Below are positions 42,818 to 50,611 of a stretch of 64,000 nucleotides of DNA, one piece after another. A program made the position numbers and the translations under genes. Origin of the DNA: Peptococcaceae bacterium CEB3. Lineage in GTDB: Bacteria > Bacillota > Desulfitobacteriia > Desulfitobacteriales > Desulfitobacteriaceae. The notes beneath the pieces are model-generated. The model was not told where the DNA came from, ran no database searches, and saw only the letters and a program-made list of their open reading frames with translations. Position 1 is the stretch's first letter, and each line of letters begins with the position of its first letter. Location: contig LDXJ01000046.1 of NCBI GenBank assembly GCA_001029295.1, positions 1 to 64,000 on the forward strand. Reading direction: 5' to 3'.

Positions 42818-44008
42818 CTAAGCGGTGTACTTGTACAGATAATTATGCTGCCCATTGACGGCGATTTTGCCTGACCGATCCAGTTTAACACTGTGTCGTT
42901 CCTGCTTGTCGCTGACGAAGGCATTTGGCACGGGGGCACCGCTTTGGACTCGAATCCGTCGGATCGTGACGGTTTGGCCTGTCGTTTTCACAATCTGGAA
43001 AGCGTCCGCAATCCGGTTGTTGTCGGTATACGTTGTGACAACAATATCGCCAACAACAAATGGATTTCCTACTTGCACCGTCTCTTCGACCCAGTTCTCT
43101 GGAATTTGCAGATCTTTGATGTCTGCATAATAGCAGAGGCACTTATATCCCTTGAAGCGTTCTTCCAGGCTTTCGTATTGGACGGTTTTCGGGTTGGTTT
43201 TGAGCACCTTGTTCCAGCATCCGCCAACATTGATCAAGTAACCTGGCTTGATTTCCTCGCGGGTGAATACCCGCTTTTCTTCCAAGGGAGTCCCGGTTTT
43301 TGCCAGGCAATCCTTGAAATAACTCAACTTGTCTGTCTCGAATTGGAGTTTGGCAATCAGTTCTTCCTTCCAGCTCTGATTGCCTGTTTTTTCCGCCTGC
43401 GCAATGGCTCGCTCAAACCTTCTGATGTTGGCTTGGGCTTCTTCGATCCGGTTGTTAAGATAGACCGGATCGCTAAACTCTTGACTTTGTGCCGTGGCTC
43501 TCGCGGCTTCGGCGCGATTTGCGTAGTATTCGCTTTTAGCGTACTCGTCGAAGCCCTTGTGATAACGGTTCATAATGCGATCCCGGCTCCTGGCAAATGC
43601 CTCGCTGCCGGAATGGCCGGGAATGATCGGCTGGGTGAAGAAGGCAATGTCGCCATGGTAACGCTCCAATTCAGTCTGCATCGCCTTTCCTCTTTTTTCG
43701 GCATTCTCAGCGTATTGTTCGTAACGTTCCGCTTTGCGTTCGGCTCTTTCCTGCTTGCGTTCCACTGTTTCCGCAAAAGAAAGTCGCTCACCCCGCTTTT
43801 CCTCGCCGGTGAAGCCCAGCTTTTCGGCAATCCGGACTGCATGAAAGTGGTCTTTGGCACTTTTGGATACCCACGCCTGGGCGAACCGGCTCCACAGAAA
43901 AAACCTTTTCAGTTCAGTTTTTTGCTCGGCTGTTAATGCCTGGTACTCGTCTTTTTCAAAATGCAGCTCAATTTTCCCTGTTTCGAGATTCTTTACATAC
44001 TGTTTCAT
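42818..44008 (-). CDS. DUF3560-like protein
   Basis: This 396-residue protein matches DUF3560-type proteins of plasmids and integrative elements. The front contains FLWSRFAQAWVSKSAKDHFH and AVRIAEKLGF, followed by long charged helices (FAETVERKQERAERKAERYE), FFTQPIIPGHSGSEAFARSR (a typical family signature) and a C-terminal beta domain (IPENWVEETV, VVGDIVVTTYTD). Function is not established. Its ATG overlaps the TGA of the upstream gene. The C-terminal domain has been duplicated next door. Confidence 0.75.
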   Translation of the reverse strand: MKQYVKNLETGKIELHFEKDEYQALTAEQKTELKRFFLWSRFAQAWVSKSAKDHFHAVRIAEKLGFTGEEKRGERLSFAETVERKQERAERKAERYEQYAENAEKRGKAMQTELERYHGDIAFFTQPIIPGHSGSEAFARSRDRIMNRYHKGFDEYAKSEYYANRAEAARATAQSQEFSDPVYLNNRIEEAQANIRRFERAIAQAEKTGNQSWKEELIAKLQFETDKLSYFKDCLAKTGTPLEEKRVFTREEIKPGYLINVGGCWNKVLKTNPKTVQYESLEERFKGYKCLCYYADIKDLQIPENWVEETVQVGNPFVVGDIVVTTYTDNNRIADAFQIVKTTGQTVTIRRIRVQSGAPVPNAFVSDKQERHSVKLDRSGKIAVNGQHNYLYKYTA

Positions 44009-44262
44009 GTCTTTTGCCCCCTTTGTTTGTTTTGTTCACAAAATCGACGCACAGCTTCAATGTCATCAGCCGTCATAGCAATGTCCTCAACGCTTGTGAC
44101 TTCGTAATGTTGTCTGAGGACGTTAATGTAGGCTTGGACCGTTTCAATGGTCTTTAGGCCCGTGCGTTCCAGGTCTTTGATCATCCTTTGATCATCCAGA
44201 ACATAGACATTGAATCTGTCCCTCGCATCATTGTCAGTGATATAGACGAATACTTTTTTCAT
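44005..44262 (-). CDS. Small hypothetical protein
   Basis: This 85-residue protein has no recognised family, reading MKKVFVYITDNDARDRFNVY and VLDDQRMIKDLERTGLKTIE. The fold is probably alpha-beta. The start at 44262 is chosen because GGAGGTAGAG lies directly before it; the frame runs back into the VWA gene. A seven-base-pair AGATCTG hairpin overlaps the end of the VWA gene just upstream. Confidence 0.6.
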   Translation of the reverse strand: MKKVFVYITDNDARDRFNVYVLDDQRMIKDLERTGLKTIETVQAYINVLRQHYEVTSVEDIAMTADDIEAVRRFCEQNKQRGQKT

Positions 44263-44287
44263 CTCTACCTCCATTAGATCTGAAAGA

Positions 44288-45772
44288 TCAGATCTCAAAG
44301 ACCGCGCTGTTTTCTGCCGCTTCCACAAGGTTCGTCGCGGAAAACCACTCGTCGGCGAATTTCTCCAGTTCTAACTGCTCTGACTGGCCGCTGCCGAGAA
44401 CGCAGCCCATACACTTAAAGTCTAGTTTTTTCTTTTTTGCGTGGTAGTCGGCTATAAAGCCGTCACTAACTTGTGCACAACCGTCCGTCACGAACACAAC
44501 GTCTGCGTTCTTGAAACGGCTCTGCTTTTCCATGACGCGTATAGCCTCATGGAGTGGTTCTTCAAAATTCGTTCCCCCATTCATAAATTCCGTAGCGATT
44601 TCCAGCATATCTCTGACCGGAATCTTTCCTCTGTGAAATGTCATGGTTCCGCCCACATCATCGTCAAACGGGATGTAGGCAAAATCCCTATGCTGCCGCT
44701 TCGCGATCATCGCAATAGCGAGCGCAAACCCGGCAGCTTGCTCTTTCATGCGAACCATACTCCCGGACTTGTCCAGGCAGAGGACTATCGGCCCCTTCCC
44801 GGCGGCATCCTTTCCCTGCGGCGCGTACTGGAGAGTTTCCTTCTCCGTAAAGCGCCGGTAGAAGTCGAGTTTTGTCGCCGGATTCTTCAGCATGGCAAGC
44901 TCCGTTGGTAAAAGCAGTTCCGGATCATCCCCATGGATGATCCCTTCGCGTTCCACGGAAAAAACGTGCTTTGATTTCTGTTTTTTCCGCGCGATAGCTT
45001 TGAACCGCCCGGCCCACTCGGCAACTTTCTTGACTGTTTCGTTGTGCTTGAGGACTTCGGCTAATGCAAGTTGCTGGCGCAGAGGAATTTTTTGCATTTC
45101 TGAATGACCCGATCCGGCCTGTGTCCCCGCCATGAGGTTTTCCATGCTCTCCTTGGCATCCCGCGCGTCTTGGGCGATCTGGGATACCATTTGAGACATG
45201 TCCATCCCGTCGGCGAGTTGCTGCCCCATCTGCTGCTCAAGCTGTCCAAGCTGTTCGGCAAGGGACTGCGCTTTCTGTTCTTGCTGCTTTGTGGGCTGTT
45301 TGCCCTGCATGTCGCGCTTATCCATGGCTTGCTGATTCTGCTGGAGCTGCTTTTGCATCTCTTTTTGCTGTTCAAGCATTTTCTTTGCCTGTTCATCTTG
45401 CTTTTGTCGTTCCTCGATGTACTCAATGATCTTTTCGCTCATCGACACGGTGCCGATGGCAGACGAAAAATCATCAAGCATGGTCTGCCCCCGGAGTTTC
45501 TGGTACTCTTCGGAGGCCATCATTTTCTGGATCAGTGGCCTGTGAGCTGCCGCTCGGCTATCCGCTTCCGGGTTGAACTCCGGTGACGTTTTGTAGAGCG
45601 CGGACCATTGATCGCCCATCAGGTTTACGTAGCCTGGGAAAATCTCTTCTCCCCTGGTTTCAATTTTTTGCAGTTTCGGAGCGATTTTCAGCAATTGCTC
45701 AAACTGCTGCCGGTCATAGCTGTCGGCATTAAGACAACTGTGAAAGTACCGCCTTTTGGGGTTATCAAACAT
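44288..45772 (-). CDS. VWA-domain protein, ViaA/CoxE-like
   Basis: This 494-residue protein has a long glutamine-rich coiled coil (residues about 125-200; KMLEQQKEMQKQLQQNQQ, AEQLGQLEQQMGQQL) and a C-terminal von Willebrand A domain. The metal-ion site is complete: LCLDKSGSMVRM, the threonine in FMNGGTNFEEPL and the aspartate in VVFVTDGCAQ. Such proteins pair with MoxR/RavA ATPases to remodel metal or redox enzymes or membrane targets, as in the E. coli RavA-ViaA pair. The ATPase lies two genes upstream. The start at 45772 follows AAGGAGGG. Confidence 0.8.
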   Translation of the reverse strand: MFDNPKRRYFHSCLNADSYDRQQFEQLLKIAPKLQKIETRGEEIFPGYVNLMGDQWSALYKTSPEFNPEADSRAAAHRPLIQKMMASEEYQKLRGQTMLDDFSSAIGTVSMSEKIIEYIEERQKQDEQAKKMLEQQKEMQKQLQQNQQAMDKRDMQGKQPTKQQEQKAQSLAEQLGQLEQQMGQQLADGMDMSQMVSQIAQDARDAKESMENLMAGTQAGSGHSEMQKIPLRQQLALAEVLKHNETVKKVAEWAGRFKAIARKKQKSKHVFSVEREGIIHGDDPELLLPTELAMLKNPATKLDFYRRFTEKETLQYAPQGKDAAGKGPIVLCLDKSGSMVRMKEQAAGFALAIAMIAKRQHRDFAYIPFDDDVGGTMTFHRGKIPVRDMLEIATEFMNGGTNFEEPLHEAIRVMEKQSRFKNADVVFVTDGCAQVSDGFIADYHAKKKKLDFKCMGCVLGSGQSEQLELEKFADEWFSATNLVEAAENSAVFEI

Positions 45773-45801
45773 CTTTTTTTGTCCCTCCTTCTGTAATCGT
45801 A

Positions 45802-45834
45802 AGCGACGAGACATTTGCCTCGCCGCTTTTTTAG
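45802..45834. promoter_or_regulatory. Leader hairpin of VWA gene (copy 1)
   Basis: On the minus-strand mRNA AGCGGCGAG pairs with CTCGUCGCU over GCAAAUGU, including one G-U pair. An A-run precedes it and UACGAUUACAG plus AAGGAGGG follow. A nearly identical block precedes the gene at 46278. Confidence 0.65.
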
Positions 45835-45837
45835 ACC

Positions 45838-46278
45838 CTAGTGGTTAAAATACCCGACCGGGACCACTAGATCTTTCAGAATGACCTTCTGAACCCCGAA
45901 CCAGTTTTGACAAATTTCCTCTTTGACCCTTGGAGATTTGGCTACCACTGACACCATGACCGGGCCCTGGTAGTTGTTTTGTTTATATAGCCCTTGGTCC
46001 AAATAGCCTACCATGGCTCCGTTCATAGCAAGTTGTTTGACTTGCAGCACCTGCACCGGTGCAAGCCGTTCGATAGAAGAAAAACCGTACTTTGCCCCCA
46101 CATCCCGAAAGCATCTTGCTGCCGCAGCCAAAAATAGCATTGCTACCATAGCTATTAGAATGGGAGTGTCGTTTTTGATCCTTTTGTTTTTCAGGACATA
46201 TAGAGTGAGCATGGCCAAACAGATGACTACCCAAAATGCACAGATCCACCCCGAATACTTCCATAACAAAAATAACAT
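45838..46278 (-). CDS. Small two-helix membrane protein
   Basis: This 146-residue protein has two membrane segments near the start (FLLWKYSGWICAFWVVICLA and ILIAMVAMLFLAAAARCF) and a soluble tail (VKQLAMNGAMVGYLDQGLYK, GPVMVSVVAKSPRVKEEI). No family recognised. Its place between a MoxR ATPase and a VWA gene suggests that it anchors or regulates that pair at the membrane. ATG follows AAGAAGGATGTC; a leader hairpin like that of the VWA gene lies upstream. Confidence 0.65.
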   Translation of the reverse strand: MLFLLWKYSGWICAFWVVICLAMLTLYVLKNKRIKNDTPILIAMVAMLFLAAAARCFRDVGAKYGFSSIERLAPVQVLQVKQLAMNGAMVGYLDQGLYKQNNYQGPVMVSVVAKSPRVKEEICQNWFGVQKVILKDLVVPVGYFNH

Positions 46279-46307
46279 ACGACATCCTTCTTTCTTCTGT
46301 AATCGTT

Positions 46308-46338
46308 AGCGGCGAGACATTTGCCTCGCCGCTTTTTT
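46308..46338. promoter_or_regulatory. Leader hairpin of membrane-protein gene (copy 2)
   Basis: AGCGGCGAG pairs perfectly with CTCGCCGCT, followed on the plus strand by six T. The minus-strand mRNA shows an A-run, the hairpin, ACGAUUACAG and a ribosome site, as before the VWA gene. Copies 1 and 2 agree over about 45 bases. Confidence 0.65.
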
Positions 46339-46344
46339 CTCTAC

Positions 46345-47451
46345 CTATATTCCCAGGGCAGCCGTAGCCAACTTTTTCTTGGTTTCATCCAGCAGCGCCT
46401 GTATTTTCCCAACGGCTTCATAACCGCTCGGGATCTTATCGGCACGCTGTTTGAGCGACTTAATTCGCTGCCCAAGCTCCATAACCGTTTGGGTACCTGT
46501 TAAGTCGGCTGACTCAACTTGCTTTACCAGGTCCTGGACGGTATCCGACAGCCCCGCTATTTCCCGTTCCACCGGGTCCAAACTACGGTCCAGTACGACG
46601 GTCCGCACAATTTCCCGTTCTGATCCCTCGGGAGTGACCCAGAGGGAATGAACGAGAATACTGAGATCCTTTCTAACGACTACATCCCGGTCATCAATGG
46701 TAGCCGCTGCTTTCAACAGCGACAGCACCTGCCGGAACCGGCGGTCCGAAGGGCGAATGCCCTCGGTTTTAAGCCCATCCCGAATGTCCCGCAGGGCTTC
46801 CAGGATGTCTTTCGGCACAGTGACCATCATTTCGCTCTGAAATTGGATCTGTTCCATCTCTTCCAGCGTGATAGTCGGTCTCCGTGTCGGACAGGCCCCC
46901 TGGAGCATGGTGATGAAGCTGTGGCCGTCCTGGATGTACCCGACTTCATACCGGAGTATGAAGCGGTCAAACAGGGCTTCCAGTCCCTCATCGGCCTCGG
47001 GCCATTCGTTCGAGGCCCCGACGATGGAGAAAAGGGGCGATTGAACAATTCCTCCGTTATTGTAAAACAATCGTTCATTTGCGAGGGTCAAAAGGGCATT
47101 CAGAATGGCTGAATTTCCTTTGAAAATCTCGTCAACGAAGGCCAGGTGGGCCTCCGGCAGCTTATTTTGCGTGTTGCGCTTGTACGTGTCCTGCTCAAGC
47201 GCCTTTAGGCTTACCGGCCCGAACAACTCCTCCGGGGTGCTAAACCTTGTCAGCAGCCACTGGAAGTAGTTCGTTCCGGTAATGCACTTGGCTAAGTCTG
47301 CCACCATGCCCGATTTCGCGGTGCCTGGAGGGCCGACGAGCAGCACGTGCTGCCGGGCGACAAAAGCGGCCAGTAGTCCGTCGATAATGTCCTCACGTTC
47401 CACATAGATCGACGCGAGATAGTTCCGGATTTCTTGGATTTTCTGCATCAT
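46345..47451 (-). CDS. MoxR/RavA-like AAA+ ATPase
   Basis: This AAA+ ATPase of about 368 residues has Walker A in LLVGPPGTAKSGMV, Walker B in LAFVDEIFKGNSAILN, sensor 1 in SIVGASNEWPEADEG and the arginine finger in EALFDRFILRYEV. The order and sequence fit RavA-type MoxR proteins, which act as hexameric chaperones with VWA partners. The helical C-terminus is short. Start: ATG 47451 (or 47448). The SD-overlapping GTG at 47478 is less likely. An 18-base hairpin region separates the AAGGAGGT site from the ATG. Confidence 0.85.
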   Translation of the reverse strand: MMQKIQEIRNYLASIYVEREDIIDGLLAAFVARQHVLLVGPPGTAKSGMVADLAKCITGTNYFQWLLTRFSTPEELFGPVSLKALEQDTYKRNTQNKLPEAHLAFVDEIFKGNSAILNALLTLANERLFYNNGGIVQSPLFSIVGASNEWPEADEGLEALFDRFILRYEVGYIQDGHSFITMLQGACPTRRPTITLEEMEQIQFQSEMMVTVPKDILEALRDIRDGLKTEGIRPSDRRFRQVLSLLKAAATIDDRDVVVRKDLSILVHSLWVTPEGSEREIVRTVVLDRSLDPVEREIAGLSDTVQDLVKQVESADLTGTQTVMELGQRIKSLKQRADKIPSGYEAVGKIQALLDETKKKLATAALGI

Positions 47452-47456
47452 AACGT

Positions 47457-47474
47457 CTCCCCCAATAGGGGGAG
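47457..47474 (-). promoter_or_regulatory. Hairpin between ribosome site and MoxR start
   Basis: CTCCCCC pairs with GGGGGAG over AATA. It lies exactly between AAGGAGGT (47477-47484) and the ATG at 47451, a gap of 25 bases. If it folds, it would bring the ribosome site to about eight bases from the start. Confidence 0.6.
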
Positions 47475-47516
47475 TCACCTCCTTTTTTTTGGTCTTATAC
47501 CAAGATTACACGTGGC

Positions 47517-48308
47517 TTACACGTGCAGGTTCTGGGTATTGATTGCATACTTCTCTTTTCCAATTTGGAGATGATTCACTAAGTCAATGGGCAATGTCTT
47601 GCCGGGGTTTATTTTTATGACAAATTTGCCCCACTCAAAGGCAACAAGATCGCCAGCAGTGAGCACTTCAGTTGTAATCTTAAACTTCCTCTTATTTTTG
47701 AGCACAATCTGAACAACGTCTTTCTTTTCCAAGGCTTTGCTCAAATTCAGCAGTTCTGTAAACGCTGGATGAGCAGTACCGCGTTTGTACTGTTCGATAG
47801 CGAGGATTTCGGTTCGGATAGAGGGAGGATACAGCACATCAAGTGCTGTGATTTTTTGACAGTTCGCACCGTGTTTCTTCTCAAATTGAAATGTCCTATC
47901 TTCAAAATTAAGGAAACATTTGTAACCATTGACAATGGCGATCATCACGCCGTCGCAGATTTTCTCGAAAGAAAATTGTGTATCGTAATAGGTTGGCGTT
48001 CCCGGATATTCCTCCGTAAACTTCGCGACACTGTTCCAGAAACAGCATCCGTACTCATCTGTTTCTGTGTAAAAATCCATGTCTTGGATGTGAGTTTCCA
48101 CCCACTCCTGTAGTTTGGCATCCGCTTGGGTCCGAAGCCGTTGGTAGACATATTGACGAACGTCAACTTCGCCAGCCGACCTGAACCTCCATTGACGCCT
48201 GTAGACAACAGGATCGCCTTCTACCGTCAATTCCTCGAATTGACACGTTCCGTCTGACCAACAGTCACCCATCATTATGGTGACTGCACCTTTTTTAAAA
48301 GAGTTCAT
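47517..48308 (-). CDS. Hypothetical protein
   Basis: This 263-residue soluble protein has no recognised family. Noticeable parts are TCQFEELTVEGDPVVYRRQW at the front and a basic, beta-rich end (VVQIVLKNKRKFKITTEVL, FEWGKFVIKINPGKTL). It has no signal peptide and no membrane segment. AAAGGAGGAAAG precedes ATG, with an 8-base-pair hairpin just before it. It is directly upstream of the MoxR gene. Confidence 0.5.
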   Translation of the reverse strand: MNSFKKGAVTIMMGDCWSDGTCQFEELTVEGDPVVYRRQWRFRSAGEVDVRQYVYQRLRTQADAKLQEWVETHIQDMDFYTETDEYGCCFWNSVAKFTEEYPGTPTYYDTQFSFEKICDGVMIAIVNGYKCFLNFEDRTFQFEKKHGANCQKITALDVLYPPSIRTEILAIEQYKRGTAHPAFTELLNLSKALEKKDVVQIVLKNKRKFKITTEVLTAGDLVAFEWGKFVIKINPGKTLPIDLVNHLQIGKEKYAINTQNLHV

Positions 48309-48331
48309 GCCTCTTTCCTCCTTTTTATTCC

Positions 48332-48363
48332 AGCGGCAGGGAACGTTATCGTCCTCTGCCGCT
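48332..48363. promoter_or_regulatory. Intercistronic hairpin before 48308 gene
   Basis: AGCGGCAG pairs with CTGCCGCT over a 16-base loop. In the mRNA it is followed by GGAAUAAA and AAGGAGG. Confidence 0.6.
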
Positions 48364-48377
48364 TGTTTGTGGAAAAC

Positions 48378-48968
48378 TTACGACATGGCTTTTTCTGAAA
48401 GCATTTTTACCATGTCGTCGATTAGATCGAGTTCTGCAAGAAGTCGATCTCGTTTTTGCAGCAGATCTTGGACCTTGGCGGCTGCAAGGTTGGGCGGGGT
48501 CTGATCGGCAACGATCTCCACCCCGTCTTCTTCTTTGACCAGGCTTTCCGGCACGTCCCGGACCTCCAGGACCGTCCCGGTCTCCGGGTTCAGCATGGGA
48601 TACCTTGCGCTGCCTCCGGACCGGGGAAAACCACCGGCCAGGATTATAACGCCCTCTCCCAGTTGCACTGCCGAATCTCTGTACATCCGCACAGCGACCC
48701 TACGTCCTCCGAACCAGATTTTGTCCTCGTCGAAGGCAAACTGGTCCAGATGAAGTCGGACAGCAACCGTCTTTACGACGGTCTCCCCATCCGTGCCGTA
48801 GATTTCACGGGCGAGTTCTCTGACACGCTCCTCGTCCCGAGGGTCGAACACCCAAACTTTCTCGGTCTGAGCGAACTTTCCCCCGAGTGCCCTTGCCTTT
48901 TCAGGCAAATCGGGGTGGAACGGGGATTGCATCGTTAGTTTGTTAGCATTCATGGCAATCCTTACCAC
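48378..48968 (-). CDS. Hypothetical protein
   Basis: This 196-residue protein starts with a short conserved-looking motif (SPFHPDLPEKARALGGKF, VWVFDPRDEERVRELAREIY) that recurs in unnamed proteins of diverse bacteria. A beta-rich middle (IWFGGRRVAVRMYRD, VIILAGGFPRSGG) and a coiled-coil end (KVQDLLQKRDRLLAELDLID) follow. Function unknown. GTG at 48968 (after AGGAGGAG) and ATG at 48953 (after AAGGA) are both possible starts. Confidence 0.55.
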   Translation of the reverse strand: MVRIAMNANKLTMQSPFHPDLPEKARALGGKFAQTEKVWVFDPRDEERVRELAREIYGTDGETVVKTVAVRLHLDQFAFDEDKIWFGGRRVAVRMYRDSAVQLGEGVIILAGGFPRSGGSARYPMLNPETGTVLEVRDVPESLVKEEDGVEIVADQTPPNLAAAKVQDLLQKRDRLLAELDLIDDMVKMLSEKAMS

Positions 48969-48996
48969 TTTGATTTCTCCTCCTCTTTAGATCAGT

Positions 48997-49027
48997 GCGG
49001 CGGCAGAGAACTATAATTCCCCGCCGC
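48997..49027. promoter_or_regulatory. Intercistronic hairpin before 48968 gene
   Basis: GCGGCG pairs with CGCCGC over a 19-base loop, followed in the mRNA by GCACUGAUCU and AAGAGGAGG. It is directly preceded in the mRNA by a tandem 18-base repeat. Confidence 0.5.
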
Positions 49028-49036
49028 CTTTGTTTC

Positions 49037-49072
49037 GGGCACAGCCCGGATTAGGGGCACAGCCCGGATTAG
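49037..49072. repeat. Tandem 18-base repeat
   Basis: The unit GGGCACAGCCCGGATTAG occurs twice in perfect tandem. Each unit contains CGGGC-ACA-GCCCG or a close variant and can fold. The stop codon of the gene at 49069 falls in the second unit. Confidence 0.8.
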
Positions 49073-49971
49073 CTTACTTTGTCCATAAGCAGACTGACCG
49101 CGTCGCGAATCAAACTGATTCGCGACTCCATACCGTCTCTATGCTGGCTTACGATTTTTTCATAATCGTGAAAACCGGCAATAACTTCCTTGCTCTCATT
49201 GATGATCTCCGCCAGCTTACTTTTCGTCAGGCTGGCGTTCGATACGGCCTGACGGCACTGGCTCAAGATCCCGTCCAAGTGGTCGGCGACTTTTTGCTCG
49301 ACCATCCGCACAGACTCCTCCGTGTTAACGACCGGTATCTTGAATGCCTCCCCCTTTGCAAAGCTGGAGACAAACATAACCAGCTTCGCTAAGTCTCCGT
49401 CGTGCGCCGACGGGACGAAGTATACTCCGCCCGATGGCCGGACCGGCGTGGGGGACAGGGTTTTGAGCATGTTAAGGATCATGTTCCGGACCACTTGTCC
49501 GCCGTAGTTTTCTTTGAAAGTCTCGAAAAGGCGCTGGGCCTCATTTCCTAGCTCTCTTCCATATCCCCAAGCGTGGCAAGTCATGTCGCCGGTTTTCTTA
49601 TCGAGCGTCAAAACGGCTTCGTCCTCCCGGTACGATAACCGTTGGCCTTGGGTGTCTACCGTTTCACGCACAATGTGGCGAACGGCAACCTTTGAGTCAC
49701 TGTGAACGTCCCGTACAAGGTAGTTCTCCGTGACCCCGTTGCTGGGATGACGTGAGCACTCGACTTCCTTGGTTGCGCGTCGAAACGCGTCGCCAAAGCT
49801 GATGGGCCTCGGCAGGAAGCTCTCCGAAAGTCCTACCTGAGCCAGGGTTTGCTCCAGCAAACTCCGGCTAAATAAGTCATCCGAGAGCGAGTACCAGAAG
49901 AGGTGCCCAATGTGAGCACTTTCGTTTTGGAGATTCTGCACAGCGGCCATGTTTTCGAGATTCACGGACAT
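49069..49971 (-). CDS. DUF6744-like protein
   Basis: This 300-residue protein resembles DUF6744-type proteins of Firmicute plasmids. Typical sequence near the start is IGHLFWYSLSDDLFSRSLLE, followed by a mixed alpha-beta body (VAVRHIVRETVDTQGQRLSY, GGVYFVPSAHDGDLAKLVMF) and a helical C-terminus. No enzymatic motif is visible. The family name is from memory and should be confirmed. GGGAGG precedes ATG. Confidence 0.6.
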   Translation of the reverse strand: MSVNLENMAAVQNLQNESAHIGHLFWYSLSDDLFSRSLLEQTLAQVGLSESFLPRPISFGDAFRRATKEVECSRHPSNGVTENYLVRDVHSDSKVAVRHIVRETVDTQGQRLSYREDEAVLTLDKKTGDMTCHAWGYGRELGNEAQRLFETFKENYGGQVVRNMILNMLKTLSPTPVRPSGGVYFVPSAHDGDLAKLVMFVSSFAKGEAFKIPVVNTEESVRMVEQKVADHLDGILSQCRQAVSNASLTKSKLAEIINESKEVIAGFHDYEKIVSQHRDGMESRISLIRDAVSLLMDKVS

Positions 49972-50012
49972 AACAAATTCCTCCCTTTTCTTTTAAGCTC
50001 AAGAAGCCATTT

Positions 50013-50240
50013 CTACTTGCCGTCTTGGCGGTAACAGTACCCGTTGAACGGGTTTGTAAGGACCTCGAGTAATTCCCCTGTTTCCGCATCCTGGATGAAC
50101 CGTGTGCCATCCGGGGTCTCATAGATTGGCTCTATGACTACCCCTTTTCCCCCGTTTGGGCCTTTTGTTTGATAGACCACTTCGCCCTTGGGGTAAGCAA
50201 TGTTCCCCTTCTTTCCGGCGATTTCCCAATGTTGCAGCAT
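50013..50240 (-). CDS. Small hypothetical protein
   Basis: This 75-residue protein is beta-rich with GNIAYPKGEVVYQTKGPNGG and GVVIEPIYETPDGTRFIQDA. The ATG at 50240 is eight bases after AGGAGGG, while a GTG at 50249 sits within that spacer. No family recognised. It follows a bidirectional terminator. Confidence 0.5.
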   Translation of the reverse strand: MLQHWEIAGKKGNIAYPKGEVVYQTKGPNGGKGVVIEPIYETPDGTRFIQDAETGELLEVLTNPFNGYCYRQDGK

Positions 50241-50272
50241 AGTTAGCACCCTCCTTTTTTTTTTGGTAAAAT

Positions 50273-50306
50273 AAAAAGGCGCTCGCTTTCGCGGTCGCCT
50301 TTTTTC
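50273..50306. terminator. Bidirectional intrinsic terminator
   Basis: AAGGCG pairs with CGCCTT around CTCGCTTTCGCGGT, with A and T runs on both flanks. On the minus strand TTTTTATTTT follows the stem, so it should end transcription of the gene at 50355-50546. On the plus strand TTTTTT also follows. Confidence 0.7.
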
Positions 50307-50354
50307 TCAGTCCTTGAGCCGAATATATTCTCTTATTCCTCGCCCATCAGTTCC

Positions 50355-50546
50355 TCAAAACTGAAGTTCAGTCTTTTTGGCCAGAGATGGTTTTTCTGGC
50401 CTATTCGAGCAGAACTCGCATTCCGGATCGTGACAGTTTACCTCCAGCCAAGTATCGCACGCTTTGCAGTAGTGAGCATCGTGTTTGCCGGAATACAACT
50501 TTTCCATACCACAGTATCGGCAAGTATTTTCCCAACATTGACTCAT
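50355..50546 (-). CDS. Small cysteine-rich zinc-ribbon protein
   Basis: This 63-residue protein has seven or eight cysteines in pairs: CRYCGMEKL, YCKACDTWL, NCHDPECEFC. It should bind two zinc ions. Ribosome site AAAGGAGGG precedes ATG, and a strong hairpin (50583-50603) stands just upstream. Function unknown; small zinc ribbons of this kind are frequent on mobile elements. Confidence 0.6.
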   Translation of the reverse strand: MSQCWENTCRYCGMEKLYSGKHDAHYCKACDTWLEVNCHDPECEFCSNRPEKPSLAKKTELQF

Positions 50547-50582
50547 GCACCATTTCCCTCCTTTTTATTCAAAAGCCAAAGG

Positions 50583-50611
50583 CGAGCCGTCTTTCGCGGC
50601 TCGTTTTTTTT
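50583..50611. promoter_or_regulatory. Intercistronic hairpin before 50546 gene
   Basis: CGAGCCG pairs with CGGCTCG over TCTTTCG and is followed by eight T on the plus strand. In the minus-strand mRNA the A-run comes first and the ribosome site follows about 20 bases later, as with other hairpins here. Confidence 0.6.

Noticed and set aside
42893-43936. Plus-strand frame of 347 codons
   Set aside because: Antisense shadow of the DUF3560-like gene with GC-skewed, low-complexity residues and no start signal.
45802-46338. Hairpins with plus-strand T-runs as rightward terminators
   Set aside because: No rightward transcription unit enters here, and the variant base pair is kept only in the minus-strand mRNA.
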